Shown here: one piece after another, positions 56,537 to 64,000 of the stretch
Position numbering within the stretch: the stretch's first letter is position 1
Layout of the letters: each line of letters starts with the position of its first letter
Source of the DNA: Hyphomicrobiaceae bacterium
Lineage (GTDB): Bacteria; Pseudomonadota; Alphaproteobacteria; Rhizobiales; Hyphomicrobiaceae
Direction: 5' to 3'
NCBI GenBank assembly: GCA_021775735.1
Contig: JAJFHG010000029.1
Span: 89,743-153,742 of the forward strand
Length of the DNA stretch: 64,000 nucleotides
Position numbers and translations under genes: made by a program
The notes under the pieces: model-generated
Database searches by the model: none
What the model saw: only the letters and a program-made list of their open reading frames with translations
Told to the model about the DNA's origin: nothing

Positions 56537-56683
56537 CAGCCACCGGCCTGACATGGATCAGGCCTGTGGATAACGGGTACTGCTTTGCCCTCCTCCGTGC
56601 GTCGCCCCAGCGGTGCTTTGGGTGTCTGGCGAATCACGAGACGATGGGGCCTGCTTGCACTCTTAGCCTCGGAGACAATTCGG

Positions 56684-58651
56684 GTGGCCATCCGCTTTAC
56701 CCCGCAATTTTTAGACGATATTCGCGCCCGCCTGCCGGTAAGCCAGGTGGTTGGTCGCAAAGTTGCGCTCAAAAAAGCTGGCCGCGAGTGGCGTGGACTG
56801 TCGCCATTCAAAGATGAAAAAACGCCGTCCTTCTTCGTCAACGACCAGAAGGGTTTCTACCATTGCTTTGCAACAGGTGAGCACGGCGACATCTTTACCT
56901 TCCTCATCAAAACCGAGGGCTTGGCGTTTCCAGAAGCCGTGGAACGTTTGGCAGGCGAGGCGGGATTGCAGTTGCCAGCGCCTATTCATCGCGATCCCAA
57001 AGTTGAGGACGAACGTGAACGTCACTATCGCTTGCTTGAGGTGTCTGCGCGTTTTTTTCAGGACGCCCTGTTTGGCAGTGTCGGTCGCAACGCCCGCGCC
57101 TACGTGGAGCGACGTGGGCTGAACCTGGAGACGCTCGACACATTTCGCATTGGCTACGCACCGGCCTCACGCAACGCTTTGAAAGATCATCTGGCGAAAG
57201 AGGGTTTTTCTATCGCCGATATGATCACATCCGGCATGCTCATTGGCGGAGAAGACATCGCAACGCCCTATGATCGCTTTCGTGATCGCGTGATGTTTCC
57301 AATCCGAGACATGAAGGGGCATGTGATTGCATTTGGCGGCCGTGCGCTTGATCCAAACCAACCTGCCAAATATCTCAACTCACCTGAAACTCCACTGTTT
57401 CATAAGGGTCGTGTGTTGTTCAACTTCCACAACGCCCGCCAGCCAGCATTTGAGAGCGACAGGCTGGTGATTGTGGAAGGCTATATGGATGTTGTTGCAC
57501 TCAGGGAAGCTGGCTTTGAAGAGTCGGTTGCGCCACTTGGCACGGCGTTGACACAGGACCAGATTGGTTTGTTGTGGCGCGTCGTTGATGAACCTGTGTT
57601 GTGTTTTGATGGCGATGCGGCCGGGCGCAAAGCAGCGTGGCGTTCCATTGATACAGCGCTTCCTCATGTCCAACCGGGCAAGAGCCTGACTTTTGCGTTC
57701 CTACCCGATGGCATGGATCCGGATGATCTCGTTCGTGCGCATGGCAAAGCGGCGTTTGAAAAAGTACTCGCCCGCGCACGCCCCATGATTGATGTTTTGT
57801 TTGAGCGTGAATGGAGCAAAGGGGATGTTTCAACGCCTGAACGTCGGGCGCATCTTGAAACGCAGCTCCTGGGAGCCGCAGCGCAAATTTCAGACTCAAC
57901 GATTCGCAATCACTATCAACGCGAGTTGAAATCAAGGCTTTGGACGGCCCTGCGCAAGGCCTCGTCAGATACCAACTCAAAAAATGCTGGTGGACGCAAC
58001 GGACGCTTTCAAGCACCTCGTGATCACTTCAAAGGACGTGGATCTGGCCAGCGTCGCAGTGGTGAGGGTGCCGGTGGCGCTGGTCCAGTGACAGCGAGCG
58101 CGGCCCTTTTGAAAAGCAGCTTAGTCGCCGGAGATGGCGGCGGCTTGCCGCACCGAGAGGCCCTGCTGATCGCCACGCTGCTCAATCATCCGCATTTAAT
58201 TGAAGACTACGCAGAGGCCGTTTCAGACCTGGAATTCACCTCAACTGCGCTTTCTCGGCTACGTGATGGACTGCTTTCTGCACAGGCAGCCGAAAAAGCA
58301 CTTGACAGAGCCGCCCTGCACACCCAATTGACGGTTTTAGGTCTTGACCAGATTTTGTATCAGGTTGAGAAATCGATCACGCACAGGTGCGATAAATTTG
58401 CCAATCCCGAGACCGGGCACGACGAGGTGGAATCTGGCTGGCGCCACACCCTCGAGCTGCATCAAAGGGCACTCGGACTAAGCAAAGCGCTCGAAGCGGC
58501 GGAACGCGACTGGCTCCAAAACGAAAGCGAAGACGCTTTCAATCGGATCCAGGAACTGAAGCAGCAGATGGATCGTCTGGAGACGATTGAAGATGCGCAC
58601 AACACGTTACCTGAAGGTGATCCGGGAAATGAACAACCGGACGCTGCCTAG
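56684..58651 (+). CDS. dnaG: DNA primase DnaG, with degenerate zinc-binding domain
   Basis: A 655-residue primase that lays RNA primers at replication forks. The start is GTG 56684, eight bases after GGAGA, reading VAIRFTPQFLDDIRARLPVS. The N-terminal CHC2 region is recognisable (GLSPFKDEKTPSF and YHCFATGEHGD), but three of the four zinc ligands (C, H and last C of CPFH and CFGC) are replaced by Ser, Lys and Thr; one Cys is left. The TOPRIM core (VIVEGYMDVVALREAG, LCFDGDAAGRKAAWR) is intact, as is the linker to the C-terminal DnaB-binding domain. rpoD follows. Confidence 0.95.
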   Translation: MAIRFTPQFLDDIRARLPVSQVVGRKVALKKAGREWRGLSPFKDEKTPSFFVNDQKGFYHCFATGEHGDIFTFLIKTEGLAFPEAVERLAGEAGLQLPAPIHRDPKVEDERERHYRLLEVSARFFQDALFGSVGRNARAYVERRGLNLETLDTFRIGYAPASRNALKDHLAKEGFSIADMITSGMLIGGEDIATPYDRFRDRVMFPIRDMKGHVIAFGGRALDPNQPAKYLNSPETPLFHKGRVLFNFHNARQPAFESDRLVIVEGYMDVVALREAGFEESVAPLGTALTQDQIGLLWRVVDEPVLCFDGDAAGRKAAWRSIDTALPHVQPGKSLTFAFLPDGMDPDDLVRAHGKAAFEKVLARARPMIDVLFEREWSKGDVSTPERRAHLETQLLGAAAQISDSTIRNHYQRELKSRLWTALRKASSDTNSKNAGGRNGRFQAPRDHFKGRGSGQRRSGEGAGGAGPVTASAALLKSSLVAGDGGGLPHREALLIATLLNHPHLIEDYAEAVSDLEFTSTALSRLRDGLLSAQAAEKALDRAALHTQLTVLGLDQILYQVEKSITHRCDKFANPETGHDEVESGWRHTLELHQRALGLSKALEAAERDWLQNESEDAFNRIQELKQQMDRLETIEDAHNTLPEGDPGNEQPDAA

Positions 58652-58906
58652 CGGTCAGCACTTCTGAAATAAATTTCAGACGCAAGCCGCCTCAGTCAAA
58701 GTCCGATTATGGGTTTAGCGCCAGGAGCCCCTTTGTATGTCTCAAACAAAAAAAAGAATGTGGCACGGCCTTTACGTAGGGTTTGGCACAACGCGCATGC
58801 GTAGAGGCAGGTCTAAACCACCTCCCGTCCACACGTGAACAGTTTTGGCGCATTGCGCACCTCGTTTAACAGCACTTCAACACACAAGCGATACGGCTCA
58901 TATATC

Positions 58907-61114
58907 ATGGCAACGGCGAAAACTGCAGCAAAGACCAAAACAAAAACCAAGGCAAAAGCAAAAATAAAGACAAAGGCCAAGTCTAAAGCAACGACAAAAA
59001 CTGCTGCGAAGACTGCTACAAAAACTGCTGCGAAAGCTGCTGCGAAGACCGCTACAAAAACCGCTGCAAAAACGAAGAAGAAAAAAGCAGATGCAGCAGC
59101 GAGCTCGAATGATGGTGAGCGTGGCGATAGCCCGCTACTCGATCTTTCAGATTCAGCGGTTAAAAAGCTACTCAAATCAGGGAAGAAACGCGGCTATGTC
59201 ACCTATGATGAGCTGAATGACGTCCTTCCTTCTGAAGAAGTATCTTCTGAGAAAATTGAAGACACCATGACGACGCTGTCCGATATGGGCATCACGGTCG
59301 TTGAGAGCGAAGATGACTACGAGGAAAATGCCGAGGAAAGCTCCAAGGCGCTCACCGCAAAATCCTCAGCGGTTACCAAAACCGGCACCAAATCTGAACC
59401 TGCAGAGCGCACTGATGACCCGGTGCGCATGTACCTGCGCGAAATGGGCACCGTCGAGCTTCTGTCGCGCGAAGGTGAAATCGCCATCGCCAAGCGCATT
59501 GAAGCTGGCCGCGAAGCCATGATTGCGGGTTTGTGCGAAAGTCCCCTCACCTTCCAAGCGATCATCATCTGGCGTGATGAGCTGAATGAAGGGCGCATTC
59601 TGCTGCGCGATATTATTGACCTTGAAGCGACGTATGAAGGCCCGGAAGCCAAGAACGCACAAAATCCGAATGACCCAAATGCCGCGAACCCGGCTGGTGA
59701 GGGCGCGACAGCAGAGGCAGGTACCTCAACTGGCGAGGGTGGTGAACAGCCAAAAGCTGAAGGGGAAGACGGCAAAACAGAAGAAGGCGAGAAAACTTCT
59801 GAGGGTGAGACCCAGGAAGACGATGATGATGACGATGAATACGAGAATGCATTATCGCTTGCTGCTATGGAAGCCGAACTCAAGCCAGGCGTACTTGAAA
59901 CTTTTGACAACATTGCCGGCACCTACAAAAAGCTTCGCCGACATCAAGACAAGATGCTTGAACAGCATGTTGCTGGTGAACAGGGCACGCGCCAACAACA
60001 AAAAACCCACGACAAGCACCGTGATGAGATTGTCACCGCGGTTAAGAGCTTGTCGCTGAACAACGCTCGTATTGAAAGCCTTGTGGAACAGCTTTACGCG
60101 ATCAACAAAGGTCTTGTTGGTCTTGAAGGACGCTTGATGCGTTTTGCCGATAGCTATGGCGTGCCACGTAGCGAGTTCATTGACGAGTACTTCGGCAACG
60201 AGCTTGACCAAACTTGGCTGACACGCATGGAAGCCAAGAATAAGAAATGGGCCAAGTTTATCATCTCCGAAAAAGAAAAGATCTATGATCTCCGCCAAGA
60301 AATTCACGAGCTTGCCACCGGCACTGGTTTGGAAATCCCCGAATTCCGCCGTATCGTGAAGGCTGTAAAGAAGGGTGAGCGCGAAGCACGCCAAGCAAAG
60401 AAAGAAATGGTTGAAGCCAACCTGCGCCTCGTCATTTCCATTGCCAAGAAATACACCAACCGCGGCCTACAATTCCTGGATCTGATTCAGGAAGGCAACA
60501 TCGGCCTCATGAAGGCAGTTGATAAGTTTGAATACCGGCGTGGCTATAAATTCTCAACCTACGCAACGTGGTGGATCCGTCAGGCCATTACCCGTTCAAT
60601 TGCCGATCAGGCACGCACCATTCGTATTCCGGTGCATATGATCGAGACCATCAACAAGATCGTGCGCACGTCACGCCAGATGCTGCATGAAATTGGTCGC
60701 GAGCCAACGCCCGAAGAGTTGTCTGAAAAACTCGCCATGCCACTTGAAAAAGTGCGCAAGGTTCTGAAAATTGCCAAGGAGCCAATTTCTCTTGAAACGC
60801 CGATTGGTGATGAAGAGGACTCACACCTTGGGGACTTCATTGAAGATGCCAATGCAGTTCTACCAATTGATGCCGCTATTCAATCCAATTTGCGTGAAAC
60901 AACAACGCGTGTGTTGGCGTCTCTCACACCTCGTGAAGAACGCGTCCTGCGCATGCGCTTTGGTATCGGCATGAACACAGATCACACGCTGGAAGAAGTT
61001 GGCCAGCAGTTCTCTGTGACACGCGAACGTATTCGTCAGATTGAAGCCAAAGCACTGAGAAAGCTGAAGCACCCATCCAGATCACGCAAACTCAGAAGCT
61101 TCCTGGATAATTAG
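58907..61114 (+). CDS. rpoD: RNA polymerase primary sigma factor RpoD with Lys/Ala/Thr-repeat N-terminal tail
   Basis: A 735-residue sigma-70. Region 1.1 starts near residue 75 ([20 protein letters not shown], then [15 protein letters not shown]). [20 protein letters not shown] is region 1.2, followed by an acidic non-conserved region (an Asp/Glu run near residue 310), region 2 ([33 protein letters not shown]), region 3, and region 4 ([20 protein letters not shown]). Residues 1-60 are almost only Lys, Ala and Thr. I use ATG 58907; the GTG at 58835 gives 24 more residues. The ribosome binding site is weak. It is the vegetative sigma factor by all motifs. Confidence 0.96.
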   Translation: MATAKTAAKTKTKTKAKAKIKTKAKSKATTKTAAKTATKTAAKAAAKTATKTAAKTKKKKADAAASSNDGERGDSPLLDLSDSAVKKLLKSGKKRGYVTYDELNDVLPSEEVSSEKIEDTMTTLSDMGITVVESEDDYEENAEESSKALTAKSSAVTKTGTKSEPAERTDDPVRMYLREMGTVELLSREGEIAIAKRIEAGREAMIAGLCESPLTFQAIIIWRDELNEGRILLRDIIDLEATYEGPEAKNAQNPNDPNAANPAGEGATAEAGTSTGEGGEQPKAEGEDGKTEEGEKTSEGETQEDDDDDDEYENALSLAAMEAELKPGVLETFDNIAGTYKKLRRHQDKMLEQHVAGEQGTRQQQKTHDKHRDEIVTAVKSLSLNNARIESLVEQLYAINKGLVGLEGRLMRFADSYGVPRSEFIDEYFGNELDQTWLTRMEAKNKKWAKFIISEKEKIYDLRQEIHELATGTGLEIPEFRRIVKAVKKGEREARQAKKEMVEANLRLVISIAKKYTNRGLQFLDLIQEGNIGLMKAVDKFEYRRGYKFSTYATWWIRQAITRSIADQARTIRIPVHMIETINKIVRTSRQMLHEIGREPTPEELSEKLAMPLEKVRKVLKIAKEPISLETPIGDEEDSHLGDFIEDANAVLPIDAAIQSNLRETTTRVLASLTPREERVLRMRFGIGMNTDHTLEEVGQQFSVTRERIRQIEAKALRKLKHPSRSRKLRSFLDN
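58993..59070 (+). repeat. 24-bp tandem repeat in the rpoD N-terminal tail
   Basis: About three copies of a 24-base unit encoding K-T-A-A-K-T-A-T variants. It codes the second half of the Lys/Ala/Thr tail and could vary in copy number. Confidence 0.75.
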
Positions 61115-61218
61115 CAATACTGTCTGGTGCCAACCGATCACTGACATCTAAAACGAAATCAGTTACAGCCTGCTGTTGTTCACGATTGCGCGAAGCACTT
61201 GGCAGGCTGCAAGGTCAA

Positions 61219-61785
61219 TTAGGCGCACCTGCTTTTGAGCCATGTTAGAACGTCGCCTGCGCTGCGGTCGGGTGGAAAGACGGGGTAGAAAACATGTTCG
61301 ATGTGTCCTCCTACGAGGACCATCGTCAACCGCTTCAAAAACACCCGGCCCTCAACTTCGAAAGTTGGCAGCCTCAACGCTGTTGCCAAGTTGCATGCGC
61401 TATCAGATAACAATGAAAACGGCAGATGGAGGCGTTGCGCTGCCTCCTTCTGATCCTCGATCGACTGTGTCGATAGACCAAAAAGATGCGAAACACCAAG
61501 CTCCTTAAGCTCGGCGAAGTGGTCTCGAAATGCACATGACTGCGGAGTACAACCGCGCGCTCCTGGCAACATATCCCAACCTTCAGGTAATGGAACGTTG
61601 GGTTTCCCTGTCATTGGATATACCTAGACAATTGTCGTTCCATCCAATTCGGCAAGATTGAATGACTGCCCATCTGTCGAGGCAAGTGATATTGATGGAA
61701 CGGTCGCTCCTGGAAGGTGGCTCGCAGAACGATCATCGATTGGCGCTGGAATTTTAGACCAGTCTACCGACAAAAGATTAGTCAT
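61219..61785 (-). pseudogene. Peroxiredoxin gene interrupted by an in-frame TAG
   Basis: The minus-strand frame from ATG 61785 to stop 61219 reads as one peroxiredoxin of 188 codons, but codon 54 is TAG (61626-61624). Before it are MTNLLSVDWSKIPAPIDD and, after VPSISLASTDGQSFNLAELD, GTTIV; right after the stop follows VYPMTGKPNVPLPEGWDMLP and GARGCTPQSCAFRDHFAEL, with cysteines at codons 79 and 84. Peroxiredoxins have one continuous VYPxTG strand here, so a sense codon was changed. Reinitiation at ATG 61614 would give a 131-residue fragment without the first third. It may be a real nonsense mutation or a sequencing error. Confidence 0.85.
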
Positions 61786-61920
61786 TTTGCAGTCCCCGCG
61801 CCAGTGCAGTTCACCATAACTCTAACTTTGGCCAAAATCATACCCAGCCTGAGGTTTCCTTTTGTAAGTAATTCAGTAAAGGAAGAGTGGCGCCTTCGAT
61901 TAATGGCCTATGCGCGGCAC

Positions 61921-61957
61921 AAAAAACCCAGCATCTCAATCTGAGAGCTGGGCTTTT
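61921..61957 (-). terminator. Terminator after the first Lys/Ala-rich secreted gene
   Basis: CCCAGC and GCTGGG arms with further weaker pairs inside, flanked by A-run (plus) and T-run (minus: six T). It ends the gene whose stop is at 61980 and could also act on plus. Confidence 0.8.
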
Positions 61958-61979
61958 TCAATTTTGTTGCTTGGCGAAA

Positions 61980-62669
61980 CTAACACCCAACCGAAACCGT
62001 TAGGCCAATAGCGGGCAGGAAGCGTTTGCAGTTCTCCTCAGAATTATCGCCCTTGTTGCCTACGTTTTGATCTGTTGTGGCCGTCTCTTTGACAGCTACA
62101 GCTTCTTGATTGGGCTCAACGACGGCGACATTGGTATTTGGTTCCGGCTTAGCATCCACTGTCTCCGGTGTGCGGTCTTGGCTGGTCATGAGGGCTGCCG
62201 TCGAAGGCGTTGCTACAAAAGAACTTTCTTTTTGCTCAGCGTCTGCCTTTGCTTGTTCTACAGCGGCTAATTTTTGCGTCTTGGCTTTTTTCTCGGCTGC
62301 AATCGCAGCAAGCTTGGCTTTCTTTTTCTTTTTAGCCAAAAGATAAGCCCGGCGTTCTGCCGCTTTCTTTTTCTTTGCAGCAATCAAAGCTCGGCGCTTG
62401 GCAGCAGCTACTTTGCGTGCTTTTGCGGCCAAAAAAGCGCGTTTTTTTGCAGCTTTTTTCTTCGCCAAATAACGATGTGTACTGCCGCCAGATCCACTCA
62501 GCCTGCCATGACGTTTTAAGACCCAGGCATCATGTCCACTGGTACCACCACCGGCACGGGCATTGGCACGGGCACGCACGACATCGGCAACATCATTCGC
62601 TAATACCGGCTCCGTAGAAAAGCTACTGACGGCTGCTACGAGTGACGCAATTAAGACTGTCCATTTCAT
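61980..62669 (-). CDS. Secreted Lys/Ala-rich protein, paralogue 1
   Basis: A 229-residue exported protein starting MKWTVLIASLVAAVSSFSTE (signal peptide) followed by the block VVRARANARAGGGTSGHDA. The middle (about 65-140) is almost only Lys, Ala and Arg, helical and strongly cationic, then an acidic/polar linker leads to CKRFLPAIGLTVSVGC at the C-terminus, a probable disulfide pair. The same start, block and ending occur in the next gene upstream. Function unknown: a wall-, LPS- or DNA-binding role would fit the charge. Confidence 0.75.
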   Translation of the reverse strand: MKWTVLIASLVAAVSSFSTEPVLANDVADVVRARANARAGGGTSGHDAWVLKRHGRLSGSGGSTHRYLAKKKAAKKRAFLAAKARKVAAAKRRALIAAKKKKAAERRAYLLAKKKKKAKLAAIAAEKKAKTQKLAAVEQAKADAEQKESSFVATPSTAALMTSQDRTPETVDAKPEPNTNVAVVEPNQEAVAVKETATTDQNVGNKGDNSEENCKRFLPAIGLTVSVGC

Positions 62670-62840
62670 TGCGAAGTCCTCTTTCTGATCTGGGCCCGCG
62701 CGCATCAAGGCGGGCGTTACGTAGCACCACAATGCGCTGAAAAGAGCGACCTAACAGTCACCTTGGGAACAGGGATCGTTGTTGCCTTACGCGCTTACCG
62801 AGGTCGGGCAATAAGGCCGCGTGTAGAAACTGTGGCAAAC

Positions 62841-62876
62841 AAAAAAACCGGCGGCCAAGCATTGTGGCCGCCGGTT
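62841..62876 (-). terminator. Terminator after the second Lys/Ala-rich secreted gene
   Basis: AACCGGCGGCCA (62846-62857) pairs with TGGCCGCCGGTT (62865-62876), with a 7-base loop; on the minus strand a T-run of seven follows (62847-62841). Confidence 0.92.
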
Positions 62877-62901
62877 CTCTCGTTGTTTTTTTAAACGCTG
62901 C

Positions 62902-63528
62902 TTAGCAGTCAACTGTCACAGTTTGACCGACCTCAGGAATAAAGCGCTTGCATTCACCCGTTGCGCCATCTTCACTGACAGCGGAGTTGTCCACTGATGG
63001 GCCCTCTGTAGTGGTGTCATCGTCCTTGGTTTTATCTTTGTCGTTCGTTGCAACGACGTCAGAGGAGTCTTCTTTTGTCACCTTATCCGCCTGATCGTCG
63101 GCGACATCCTGGTTGGTCAACACAGCGGCAGTTGATGGCGTTGCCGTCGCATCCTCTGTCTCCTTGGATTTATCTTGAGACTCATTTTGTGTCGCTGCCC
63201 GACGTTCTGCAGCGCGCTTTTGTTTTGCCGTCTTCTTTTTCTTCGCTGCAAGTGCGGCACGGCGCTTAGCAGCAGCTTTTTTCTTAGCCGCTTTACGCGC
63301 ACGATGTTTGGCGGCAGCTTTCTTTTTAGCACGCGCCTTTGCTTTGGTGCCTGACAGCGCGCCGCCACTTTGTTTCAAAATATAGGCATCGTGCCCACTG
63401 GTGCCACCACCAGCGCGCGCATTAGCACGCGCACGCACAACATCAGAGACATCATCTGCCATCACAGGCGCAGTTGAGAACGCACAAAATGCCGCCACAA
63501 CCGAAGCCAAAAGTACTGTCCATTTCAT
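62902..63528 (-). CDS. Secreted Lys/Ala-rich protein, paralogue 2
   Basis: A 208-residue paralogue of the previous protein: MKWTVLLASVVAAFCAFSTA (signal peptide), block VVRARANARAGGGTSGHDA identical over 19 residues, Lys/Ala/Arg-rich middle (about 60-110), a long Asp/Thr/Ser-rich acidic linker and the end CKRFIPEVGQTVTVDC. Only the two ends are conserved; the charged middle has diverged freely. AGGA precedes ATG 63528. Its own terminator separates it from paralogue 1, so the two are independently transcribed copies. Confidence 0.75.
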   Translation of the reverse strand: MKWTVLLASVVAAFCAFSTAPVMADDVSDVVRARANARAGGGTSGHDAYILKQSGGALSGTKAKARAKKKAAAKHRARKAAKKKAAAKRRAALAAKKKKTAKQKRAAERRAATQNESQDKSKETEDATATPSTAAVLTNQDVADDQADKVTKEDSSDVVATNDKDKTKDDDTTTEGPSVDNSAVSEDGATGECKRFIPEVGQTVTVDC

Positions 63529-63837
63529 GGGCGAGGTCCTTTCAATGTTTAAGACCCAACAAGTGTTGGCGCAGATCTGTCTGCGGAAATGCCATCGCAA
63601 ATCGTTATGGGTAACATGATGCGCTATCTAGCTGAGCTTGCCTGTTCCACTCGAAACAAGACCAAACCAATACAACAGACAGATCGAACGCCTCATCAGT
63701 CACTGCTGCTAACGTAAATTATCCCATTCCTGACATCAAAAAGAAACCCCGGCTGCCTTGGATCAGCCGGGGTCTTTGTACTGCCTTGGGAGAAGCATGC
63801 CCTGTTTTCAGGGACTTAGGTATTCTTAACTGTATGA
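63529..63837. other. Intergenic region with one terminator
   Basis: 309 bases. The only clear element is the terminator at 63746-63773 for the right-edge gene. The remaining 200 bases should carry the promoter of paralogue 2; I cannot place it. Confidence 0.5.
63741..63773 (-). terminator. Terminator of the right-edge cysteine-rich gene
   Basis: ACCCCGGCTG (63746-63755) and CAGCCGGGGT (63764-63773) form a ten-pair stem with an eight-base loop, with a T-rich tail on the minus strand. Confidence 0.9.
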
Positions 63838-64000
63838 TTAGTGGCGGCGTGCAGCGCGGCGAGAAACTTCAGCTTTTGAAACCATGCCAGCTGAAACCAG
63901 AGCGTTGACGCAGCGCTTGGAAAGCTTGGTACCGTTGCGGCGCATGCAGCTTTTCGTTGCAGCAGAACCTGGAGCATGCTGGCTGCAGTAGTTCAGGTAA
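63838..64000 (-). CDS. Cysteine-rich basic protein, C-terminal fragment cut by window edge
   Basis: The frame ending in TAA (63840-63838) stays open to the right edge: YLNYCSQHAPGSAATKSCMR continues with RNGTKLSKRCVNALVSAG and closes RRAARRH. The spacing YC-x12-C-x11-C with LSxxC resembles the cysteine-rich (GLG1-type) repeat found in small exported alphaproteobacterial proteins. The basic tail is notable. The start lies outside the window, so a signal peptide cannot be checked. A strong terminator follows. Confidence 0.6.
   Translation of the reverse strand, partial: YLNYCSQHAPGSAATKSCMRRNGTKLSKRCVNALVSAGMVSKAEVSRRAARRH

Noticed and set aside
58813..59175. Antisense frame over the rpoD tail
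   Set aside because: Ala/Phe/Val-rich mirror of the Lys/Ala/Thr repeat, no independent evidence.
61166..61209. Terminator after rpoD (CAGCCTGC with GCAGGCTG)
   Set aside because: The eight-pair stem has a 28-base loop and no T-run, so it is too weak to call.

Overview
The window reads as chromosomal DNA of an alphaproteobacterium, most likely of the Hyphomicrobiales (Rhizobiales). This rests on the dusB-ntrB-ntrC-ntrY order, a fused ispDF, the block cinA / RatA-like / lipA / DUF5076 / E1-alpha-like / ftsB-like / eno, an ArsR-methyltransferase regulator (SahR type) in front of metF and a split metH, and a large RpoD. I saw no tRNA, rRNA, CRISPR array, insertion sequence or prophage. The species cannot be named from the sequence.

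Layout. 1-3739 (minus): nitrogen regulation, with ntrY cut by the left edge. 3975-8951: ispDF, a MarR regulator, cinA-type amidase, a pentapeptide-repeat protein, a RatA-like START protein and lipA. 9032-12434 (minus): two small lipoproteins, DUF5076, a degenerate pyruvate dehydrogenase E1-alpha homologue and an FtsB-like protein; eno follows at 12460-13752. 13946-16695 (plus): GFA-type protein then queC-queE-queD-queF for 7-deazaguanine synthesis. 16807-19180 (plus): tungstate-type ABC transporter tupB-tupC-tupA. 19206-25969: thrS, an unknown protein, yidD, an IscU/NifU-like scaffold, hisI, patatin, CBS and rhomboid. 26165-28354 (plus): PAS, tandem PilZ and a LapG-type cysteine protease. 28407-30991 (minus): small unknown protein, FKBP, gamma-carbonic anhydrase-like protein, DUF3126 and cysE. 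31280-33633 (plus): enoyl-CoA hydratase, polysaccharide deacetylase, GNAT.

33634-34331 lacks large genes. It holds a strongly structured, possibly pseudoknotted RNA segment, then a 27-residue membrane micro-protein with an ideal ribosome binding site, then a strong terminator. 34414-40730 (minus): a membrane protein and the methionine cycle unit sahR-metF-metH(N)-metH(C), with a candidate SahR operator. 41162-44115 (plus): an MlaC-like protein, an exosortase-like integral membrane protein, a membrane-anchored partner, and two tiny glycine-rich secreted proteins sharing one C-terminal sorting signal. I regard this as the most likely undescribed system here.

44189-55794 (mostly minus): ettA, ELM1-like, an Lrp regulator (plus), greA, carB, two paralogous secreted proteins, a ChaN-like protein and carA. 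56066-61114 (plus): yqeY, dnaG, rpoD, the usual macromolecular synthesis arrangement. 61219-61785 (minus): a peroxiredoxin broken by one in-frame TAG. 61980-64000 (minus): two paralogous Lys/Ala-rich secreted proteins and the end of a cysteine-rich basic protein cut by the right edge.

Other odd points: the pdh locus has lost pdhB, pdhC and lpd and keeps only an E1-alpha homologue without its thiamine diphosphate motif; QueD lacks its catalytic cysteine; DnaG lacks three of four zinc ligands; RpoD carries a Lys/Ala/Thr-repeat tail.
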